Source: DATBGZ01 sp963803115
GTDB lineage: Bacteria; Actinomycetota; Actinomycetes; Mycobacteriales; Micromonosporaceae
DNA: 64,000 bases
Assembly (NCBI GenBank): GCA_963803115.1
Contig: CAWDLN010000018.1
Location: 186,001 to 250,000, forward strand
Direction: 5' to 3'
In this document: positions 59,459 to 64,000 of the stretch, one piece after another
How the letters are laid out: every line of letters begins with the position of its first letter
Numbering within the stretch: the first letter of the stretch is position 1
Notes under the pieces: generated by a model
The model's database searches: none
Told to the model about the DNA's origin: nothing
The model's input: the letters and a program-made list of their open reading frames with translations, nothing else
Program-made: the position numbers and the translations under genes

Positions 59459-59779
59459 ATGACCAGCAGTCTGGGATGCGGCGCGCCGGAACAGGGATCG
59501 AACCTGCCGGCGAGCGTGGACCTGGAGAAGGAAACCGTGATCACCGGCGTGGTGACCGCAGACAGCGGGGACCCGGTGCCGGGGGCGTACGTGCGCCTGC
59601 TGGATGCCACCGGCGAGTTCACCGCCGAGGTTGTCACATCGCCCGCGGGCCAGTTCCGCTTTTTCGCCGCGCCGGGCACGTGGACACTTCGTGCCCTGTC
59701 CCGTGCCGGCAACGGTGACGCCGAGGTCACCGCCGATCGCGGAGTCAACGAGGTGGCGTTGTCGGTGAGCGCCGCCTGA
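59459..59779 (+). CDS. sseC: SseC family protein (DUF1416)
   Basis: 106 residues from ATG 59459. GCGAPEQGSNLPASVDLEKETVITGVVTADSGDPVPGAYVRLLDATGEFTAEVVTSPAGQFRFFAAPGTWTLRALSRAGNGDAEVTADRG matches the actinobacterial SseC/DUF1416 protein, a carboxypeptidase regulatory-like beta-sandwich. It is always next to cysA2; a role in sulfur metabolism is implied, but the mechanism is unknown. Confidence 0.92.
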   Translation: MTSSLGCGAPEQGSNLPASVDLEKETVITGVVTADSGDPVPGAYVRLLDATGEFTAEVVTSPAGQFRFFAAPGTWTLRALSRAGNGDAEVTADRGVNEVALSVSAA

Positions 59780-59818
59780 GCGCGAGCCAGTTGACAAGAA
59801 GAATCCCCCGTACGCACG

Positions 59819-59854
59819 CTGTCGCCGTCGTCCCTTCGGAGGCGACGGCGGCAG
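59819..59854 (+). terminator. Hairpin terminator after sseC
   Basis: CTGTCGCCGTCG (59819-59830) pairs with CGACGGCGGCAG (59843-59854) with one wobble around TCCCTTCGGAGG, 40 bases after the sseC stop. GC-rich, without a T tract, as usual in actinomycetes. Confidence 0.7.
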
Positions 59855-59888
59855 TCTGTGTCTCGCCGACGTTTGTCAGGATGGGCCG

Positions 59889-60725
59889 GTGACAGAACCC
59901 ACCGCCCCGAGCGGCCGGCCAGCCAAGCGATCCCGCCGTTGGTTGGTGGTCGTTACGTTGGTGTGGGTCGCTGTGCTTGCCGCGAGCGCGGTCTACGCGT
60001 GGCGAAAGCCCGCCCCCACCGACCGGGAACAGACGACGGTCGCGCAGGCCCGGCCGGTGGTTGACGAGGCGGTGGCCCGGCTGGCGACGGCCGCATCCGT
60101 GGACGGCCAAGCGGTGGTCGCCGTCTCTGACTTCGAGCATGTCGGCAGCTGCGATGTGTCGGTGTTTCGCCGTGGGGAGCGCTACCGGCGGGCACTCACG
60201 GCGATGGTGCAACCGGGTACGGAGTCTGGGCTCCTGACCCGCGTCGCGGCTCGGCTTCCTGCGGCCTACGGTGCGTTGGTCCGGACCGGCGAGGCGCCGC
60301 GGTTGACCGCCGACGCCGGGTTCTGGGTTCTGGTCACGGCCACCGTGACCGCCCCCGGCGAGGTGACCTTCTTTGCCGACACCGGCGATTGCCGGCCGGC
60401 CGGTGACGGACTCGCCGCCGACCCGCTCGCGCCGGTGCCGGCCGACGCCGTACCGGACGTGCTCGATCGCTTGCACCTAGGTGGAGGCGACCGCCGTACG
60501 GCTGCAGTGTCCTGTCAGGACGGTGGCATCGCCGGCACCGTGCGGGTGCGTGCGGGCGCCTACTCCGCGCCGCTTGACGCCGCACTGGCCAACGTCAACG
60601 GGGCCACCGTCGTTGTCGCGACTCCGCGCCTGTACGCCTACCGCCTCGGGACCACGCAGGTGGCGGTGCGAATTCACGGCCAGGACACGATCGTGACCGC
60701 CACGGCACCGTGCCAGTCCCAGTGA
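59889..60725 (+). CDS. Hypothetical membrane-anchored secreted protein
   Basis: 278 residues from GTG 59889; CAGGAT lies six bases upstream and no ribosome-binding site is seen. One signal-anchor helix (RRWLVVVTLVWVAVLAASAVYAW) is followed by an outer domain of ~240 residues with paired cysteines (GSCDVSVF, GDCRPAG, AVSCQDGG, APCQSQ). The two-part layout (ARPVVDEAVARLATAASVDGQAVVAVSDFEHVGSCDV, then a second half with DVLDRLHLGGGDRRTAAVSCQDGG) suggests internal duplication. No known family. Confidence 0.7.
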   Translation: MTEPTAPSGRPAKRSRRWLVVVTLVWVAVLAASAVYAWRKPAPTDREQTTVAQARPVVDEAVARLATAASVDGQAVVAVSDFEHVGSCDVSVFRRGERYRRALTAMVQPGTESGLLTRVAARLPAAYGALVRTGEAPRLTADAGFWVLVTATVTAPGEVTFFADTGDCRPAGDGLAADPLAPVPADAVPDVLDRLHLGGGDRRTAAVSCQDGGIAGTVRVRAGAYSAPLDAALANVNGATVVVATPRLYAYRLGTTQVAVRIHGQDTIVTATAPCQSQ

Positions 60726-60737
60726 CCAGCGCCAGTC

Positions 60738-61103
60738 TCAGTAGACCAGCGCCTGGGCTCCGTCGGCCGTGACCTCTTCGACGAAGACGGCGGCACCAGC
60801 GATCCGGATGCCGTCGATGACATCCGTCGCCGTGATCTCCCGACGGGCCGCACACTGTGTGCACAGCGTCACGGTGCCGGTCGCGAGCACTCCGGCGAGT
60901 AGGTCGGCCAACGGTGCGGAATGTGGCAGTTCGAACGTTGCCGCTCGGCCCGGCAACGCGAACCACGAGGACTCACCGGTGAGCCAGAGCGATACCGGGA
61001 TCCCGGAGGCGGCGGCCGTCGCCGCCACCGTGAATGCTTGCGCGCACCGTTCCGGCGCGTCCGCGCCGGCCGTTGCCTTGACCACAAGGGACCGTGTCGC
61101 CAT
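60738..61103 (-). CDS. DsrE-like sulfur-relay protein
   Basis: 121 residues from ATG 61103. RSLVVKATAGADAPERCAQAFTVAATAAASGIPVSLWLTGESSWFALPG and GVLATGTVTLCTQCAARREITATDVIDGIRIAGAAVFVEEV match the DsrE/YchN family. LCTQC holds the usual cysteine plus one more, as expected for sulfur transfer. Location next to cysA2-sseC supports a role in sulfur metabolism. Convergent with the preceding gene. Confidence 0.8.
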   Translation of the reverse strand: MATRSLVVKATAGADAPERCAQAFTVAATAAASGIPVSLWLTGESSWFALPGRAATFELPHSAPLADLLAGVLATGTVTLCTQCAARREITATDVIDGIRIAGAAVFVEEVTADGAQALVY

Positions 61104-61136
61104 GGTCTCAGCCTACTTCCCCATAGACTGAGCCCC

Positions 61137-61241
61137 ATGGTGACCGAGATCGGATTCGTGAGCCTGCTCGTCGCCGGGTTCGGTGCCCTCGCGGGTGCAC
61201 TGGTTTACCTCGGGGTCCGGGTGGGTCGGGGGCGATCGTGA
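61137..61241 (+). CDS. Very small single-helix membrane protein
   Basis: 34 residues: MVTEIGFVSLLVAGFGALAG then ALVYLGVRVGRGRS, one hydrophobic helix and a basic tail. TAGACT (61124-61129) lies seven bases before the ATG, indicating a leaderless message. The stop overlaps the GTG of the nitrobindin gene by four bases (GTGA), so translation is coupled. Conserved in position in actinomycetes; function unknown. Confidence 0.75.
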   Translation: MVTEIGFVSLLVAGFGALAGALVYLGVRVGRGRS

Positions 61242-61828
61242 CCGCCGCCGAAGGTCGTCCGTCCTATTTGGACGCACCCGACCCTGGCGCGTATCCATAC
61301 CCGGACACGCACGACCTGCGGGTCGGCCCGCCACTGCACAAGGCGGTGCAGTCGCTGTTGCCGTTCATAGGGATCTGGCGCGGCCGGGGCGGCGGTGAGT
61401 ACCCGACGATCGAGACGTTCGAGTACGCACAGGAGATCCGGATCAGCCACGACGGCCGGCCGTTCCTCGCCTACGAGGCGCGGGCCTGGTTGGTCACGCC
61501 CGATGGCGAGCCGATCCGGCCCGGCCACCGGGAGGTGGGCTGGTGGCGGCCCGTGGTCCGCGAGGACGGCTCGCCGACCGACGAGATCGAGGCGCTGTTC
61601 TGCTCGCAGACCGGCACCATGGAGCTCCACTATGGTCAGATCTCGGGCACGAAACTCGAGATGGCAACGGATGCCGTGATCCGGACCGCCACCGCCAAGG
61701 AGGTCACGGCCGGACAGCGTCTGTACGGCATCGTCGACCGGGATCTGCTTTACGCGCAAGGGATGGCCGCGGTTGGTCAGCCCATGACCAACCACCTCGC
61801 CGCCCGACTCGCCCGCGTCGCCGGCTAG
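61238..61828 (+). CDS. Nitrobindin family haem-binding protein (peroxynitrite isomerase)
   Basis: 196 residues from GTG 61238. The family pattern GxWxGxGxGxYPTI appears as GIWRGRGGGEYPTIETFEYAQEIRISHDGRPFLAYEARAW, and EIEALFCSQTGTMELHYGQISG holds the distal part of the beta barrel. The proteins bind haem in a ten-stranded barrel and isomerise peroxynitrite in characterised members. The gene order nitrobindin-pabC matches mycobacteria (Rv0813c-Rv0812). Confidence 0.88.
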   Translation: MTAAEGRPSYLDAPDPGAYPYPDTHDLRVGPPLHKAVQSLLPFIGIWRGRGGGEYPTIETFEYAQEIRISHDGRPFLAYEARAWLVTPDGEPIRPGHREVGWWRPVVREDGSPTDEIEALFCSQTGTMELHYGQISGTKLEMATDAVIRTATAKEVTAGQRLYGIVDRDLLYAQGMAAVGQPMTNHLAARLARVAG

Positions 61829-61830
61829 CC

Positions 61831-61893
61831 GCCGATCCCCGCGCTCACCTCCGGCCGATCCCCGCGCTCACCTCCGGCCGATCCTCGCGCTGC
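61831..61893. repeat. 23-bp tandem repeat, two and a half units
   Basis: GCCGATCCCCGCGCTCACCT then CCG, starting at 61831 and 61854, with a partial diverged copy at 61877. It follows the nitrobindin stop directly and may be part of a terminator region. Confidence 0.8.
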
Positions 61894-61921
61894 CGGCTCC
61901 CGATCACCGCCACCAGCGCGG

Positions 61922-61979
61922 TGACCTTGGCCGAATGCGCGTCATCAGAGATCGACTCACGCGCATATCTCCAAGATCA
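61922..61979. repeat. Dispersed long-hairpin element, copy 2
   Basis: Outer arms TGACCTTGG / CCAAGATCA (one mismatch) and inner arms ATGCGCGT (61935-61942) / ACGCGCAT (61959-61966) around CATCAGAGATCGACTC. It is the reverse-oriented homologue of the element at 8748-8805, including the loop sequence, in the gap between convergent genes again. Confidence 0.8.
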
Positions 61980-61984
61980 GCGCG

Positions 61985-62821
61985 TCAAGTGGGCTCGGCC
62001 GTGGGTGGGGCGCCGAGGGGTTTGACGTCGGTGGCGGTGGCGGTCGCGGTCGCGGTCGCGGTGCCATAGGCCGGCTGCTCGAAGCCGCTCGGCACGTTCG
62101 CGTCGCGCCCCATCGTGGGTGCCCGGGCGGCGCGGTGCGCCCTCACCTTCTCGGCCGCGAGGGATGTCTCCGTCTCGGCCCGGTTGAGCACCCGTTCCCA
62201 GCGGTGCTGCATCGGCTTGACGAGGCCGCCGCCAACGCCGACCACGATCACGCCGACGATCGTGGCCAGCACCGCCACGAGTACCGGCACGGTCACCGTA
62301 GTAGCAACGCCGACCTGGTTGAGCGCGGCGATGATGCCGAGCACCAGAATCAGCACCTGGGCTGCGGTCGCGATGGCCTTCCCGTAGCTCAACCCACCCA
62401 GGGCCTCGGCGATGATCTCCCGGACCCAGCCCGCGATGGCCGCCGCCACGACGACGATGATCACGGCGACAAATAGCCTGGGCAGCCACGCGATCACCCT
62501 CGAGATCAGGTCACTGACGGGGTTGGGCCCGAAGATCCCGAACGCGAGCTGAAGCACGAAAAGCATGACGGCGAAGAACACGAGCTGCGCGATCACATCG
62601 CTGGCCCGGTACCTGCCCAGCATCCGGTCGAGGCCGCCGCGGTGGACGGCCCGGTCGAATCCGACCCGCTGGAGCAGTCGTGACAGCGCCTTACGGATCC
62701 ACCGCGCGACGAGCCAGCCCAGTGCCGTGATCGCGAGGAAGATCAACACCTTGACAGCGACGCCGACCACGTTGCCGAGCAGGTCGGTGAACTCGTCGCC
62801 GATGCTCACCGCGTAGAGCAT
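61985..62821 (-). CDS. MscS-like membrane protein (TM-helix repeat family)
   Basis: 278 residues from ATG 62821. Helices at ~15-40 (LLGNVVGVAVKVLIFLAITALGWLVARWI), then RKALSRLLQRVGFDRAVHRGGLDRML and further helices (VIAQLVFFAVMLFVLQLAFGIFG, LPRLFVAVIIVVVAAAIAGWV, AQVLILVLGIIAALNQVGVA, ATIVGVIVVGVGGGLVKPMQ). This pattern is the conserved TM-helix family related to small mechanosensitive channels. The C-terminus carries a hexanucleotide-derived Thr-Ala repeat (GTATATATATATD). A channel role is inferred. Confidence 0.82.
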   Translation of the reverse strand: MLYAVSIGDEFTDLLGNVVGVAVKVLIFLAITALGWLVARWIRKALSRLLQRVGFDRAVHRGGLDRMLGRYRASDVIAQLVFFAVMLFVLQLAFGIFGPNPVSDLISRVIAWLPRLFVAVIIVVVAAAIAGWVREIIAEALGGLSYGKAIATAAQVLILVLGIIAALNQVGVATTVTVPVLVAVLATIVGVIVVGVGGGLVKPMQHRWERVLNRAETETSLAAEKVRAHRAARAPTMGRDANVPSGFEQPAYGTATATATATATDVKPLGAPPTAEPT

Positions 62822-62878
62822 CAGGGCCGCCCCCCAATCCGGTGCGTCGTTGCCCTCAGCGTAGGCAATCTCAGCCCG

Positions 62879-62900
62879 GAAAAGTGGACTTTGCCGCTTT
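62879..62900 (-). terminator. Putative hairpin terminator downstream of pabC
   Basis: AAAAGTGG and CCGCTTTT form an eight-base arm (one wobble) with a short loop, 27 bases after the pabC stop on the minus strand. A T-rich end follows on either side. Confidence 0.5.
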
Positions 62901-62926
62901 TACGGTGGTCTCGGCCGTACCGGTGC

Positions 62927-63778
62927 CTATAGGGGATAACCAAGCAGAACGCGGATGCGGTCGGTGAGCTCCACCGAGTACGGCATCGGGATGCCGTCGA
63001 GCGTCCGGATGGCGGCCACCCCGCGCACCGACGAGGTGAACCATGCACCGTCCGAGCCGACGAGCCCAGCCGGGGTGATCATGCGTTCGGCGGTGGTCCA
63101 GTCCAGCTCGTCGGCGTGGTCGAGCAGCCACCGTCCGGTGGTGCCGGCGAGGATCCCGGTGCGCTCCACCGGCACGGTGCACAGCGTCATGCCGTCCAGC
63201 CAGACCAGTGTTGAGGTCGGTGCTTCCAGCGCATATCCGTCCGACGAGACCCAGAGCACGTCGTCCGCGCCAACCGACTGCGCCCACCGAAGCGATGCCA
63301 TGTTGATCGCGTACGAGAGCGTCTTCGCGCCGCCCAGCAGCCACGGTGTGCCTGGGCGAAGCTCCGCGGGGAATCCCAGCGTGGCCGTCATCGTGTCCAC
63401 GCCGTTGCGGCGCCCGCGGAGGTTCCCGCCCGGGACCTCGAAGACAGTCGCGAAGACGGTGACCGGACCGCCGTCCTCGGCACCCCGGGTACAGACAAGT
63501 CGCAACCCGCCCTCGAGGTCCGACGGCCAGGACGCAAGCGACTGCGAGACGAGCTCCTTAAGTACAGCCGCCGACGGGAGCTCGAGGTCCATCCGGGCGG
63601 CGGATCGCAGCATCCGGGCGAGGTGTTCGTCGAGGAGCCAGGCCTGGCCGTCGCGGACATGCATCGTCTCGAAGATGCCGTCACCGCGAAGGACGCCGAG
63701 ATCGTCGGCGCGCAGAATCGCCGTGTCGGCCGGCACGACCCCCGTGCCGAGGACAGCCACCACACGTTGGTCGGACAC
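62927..63778 (-). CDS. pabC: Aminodeoxychorismate lyase/class IV aminotransferase
   Basis: 283 residues from GTG 63778 (VSDQRVVAVLG); the ORF extends but the conserved start is here. Class IV motifs: ILRADDLGVLRGDGIFETMHVRDGQAWLLDEHLARM, the PLP lysine in GGAKTLSYAINMASLRWAQ, and SDGYALEAPTSTLVWLDGMTLCTVPVERTGILAGTTGRWLLD with the catalytic region and phosphate grip. The likely product is 4-aminobenzoate for folate; branched-chain or D-amino acid transamination is an alternative. Gene context matches Rv0812. Confidence 0.88.
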   Translation of the reverse strand: MSDQRVVAVLGTGVVPADTAILRADDLGVLRGDGIFETMHVRDGQAWLLDEHLARMLRSAARMDLELPSAAVLKELVSQSLASWPSDLEGGLRLVCTRGAEDGGPVTVFATVFEVPGGNLRGRRNGVDTMTATLGFPAELRPGTPWLLGGAKTLSYAINMASLRWAQSVGADDVLWVSSDGYALEAPTSTLVWLDGMTLCTVPVERTGILAGTTGRWLLDHADELDWTTAERMITPAGLVGSDGAWFTSSVRGVAAIRTLDGIPMPYSVELTDRIRVLLGYPL

Positions 63779-63889
63779 GCGGGGCAGCCTATGTCGTGTT
63801 GCCGCCCGCCGCTCGCGTGGGCCCGCTCCACCCTCCCGTGTTGAGGCCGGCCTTGCGCCGGGCTCGCTGGCGCTCGCCGACGAGCGACC

Positions 63890-63904
63890 TACCATTGATC
63901 CGTG
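63890..63904 (+). promoter_or_regulatory. Leaderless promoter of the fur gene (-10 TACCAT, then GTG)
   Basis: TACCAT (63890-63895), six bases (tgatcc), then GTG 63902. The sixteen bases TACCATTGATCCGTGC match the glpD start region (26405-26420) with one difference. No ribosome-binding site is present. Confidence 0.55.
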
Positions 63905-64000
63905 CCTCCGTCGTCCGCGTCCAGCCAGGTCACCAGCGATGGCGGCCGCCCGCAGCTCGCCGACGAGCTCCGTGCTCGGGGGCTGCGACTGACCGCGCAG
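63902..64000 (+). CDS. Fur-family metalloregulator, 3' end outside the window
   Basis: The first 33 codons from GTG 63902 are visible: VPPSSASSQVTSDGGRPQLADELRARGLRLTAQ, with the ADELRARGLRLTAQ opening of the Fur winged helix (compare xxLrxxGLRxTxQR). Which metal it senses (iron, zinc, peroxide) depends on residues beyond the window. It diverges from pabC across 123 bases and has the TACCAT leaderless start described above. Confidence 0.8.
   Translation, partial: MPPSSASSQVTSDGGRPQLADELRARGLRLTAQ

Noticed and set aside
62019..62065. Hexanucleotide repeat at the 3' end of the MscS-like gene as a phase-variation tract
   Set aside because: Units of six bases keep the reading frame, so slippage would only change Thr-Ala number, not switch the gene off.

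Overview
The window is high-GC chromosomal DNA of an actinomycete. The evidence is concordant: mycothiol genes (mshD, a mycothiol-dependent DinB-like enzyme), SepH, GlnR, DUF3263/DUF3027/DUF2530/DUF4031 families, an F420-type reductase, a bacterial XPB helicase, many GTG starts and apparently leaderless promoters. Menaquinone would be made by the futalosine route (mqnB, mqnD), which separates it from mycobacteria although two long stretches keep mycobacterial gene neighbourhoods. I cannot assign the genus; a Micromonosporales/Frankiales-like relative is a guess. I see no transposase, integrase, phage or CRISPR; the accessory content is short dispersed repeats.

Layout. 0-5.7 kb: partial SDR, a nucleosidase fused to an IspH remnant, an ABC permease paired with a hydrolase-ABC ATPase fusion, DUF3263. 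5.7-10 kb: amino-sugar genes (ROK kinase, frameshifted nagA), a DeoR regulator and a sugar ABC ATPase, then tRNA-Thr. 10.3-13.5 kb: an ATGA-overlapped redox operon (ApbE, ferric-reductase-like membrane protein, NuoF-like flavoprotein, ferredoxin). 13.5-15.7 kb: ArsR/SRPBCC pair and small enzymes. 15.7-26.2 kb, minus strand: rlmB, cysS, an alpha-oxoamine synthase, two GGDEF-EAL proteins and a FIST sensor, the last four closely packed. 26.4-29.1 kb: glpD, DUF4031, HD hydrolase. 29.2-34.2 kb: XPB helicase (frameshifted), two paralogous tiny membrane proteins, a helicase-associated protein.

34.3-47 kb: HAD phosphatase, cold-shock protein, mqnD-mqnB, DUF3027, DUF2530, DUF4396 with a CsoR-like operator, a 730-base repeat block without genes, MarR-MFS, MDMPI, thpR, sepH, an acetyltransferase, serC and citrate synthase. 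This resembles the order of M. tuberculosis Rv0861c-Rv0889c as I remember it. 47-53.9 kb: pdxH, MFS, aldose epimerase, nitroreductase, acyl-CoA dehydrogenase, a sigma-like/propeller membrane protein. 54-64 kb: mshD, glnR, lmeA, a Cys-rich leader peptide, cysA2, sseC, a DsrE-like protein, nitrobindin, an MscS-like protein, pabC and the start of a Fur regulator, matching the Rv0812-Rv0819 neighbourhood.

The most notable signals are the repeat block at 38.8-39.5 kb; a 63-bp dispersed repeat inserted twice in frame in mshD; the cysA2 leader peptide and attenuator-like hairpin; the FIST/c-di-GMP/oxoamine synthase operon; the ApbE redox operon lacking a visible flavinylation target and one Fe-S cysteine; an over-represented GTCCACWGTGGAC palindrome; and a recurring TAnnnT-(6-8 nt)-start codon leaderless layout. 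Two conserved genes (nagA, XPB) each carry one apparent extra base, so assembly or read error must be excluded before calling them broken.
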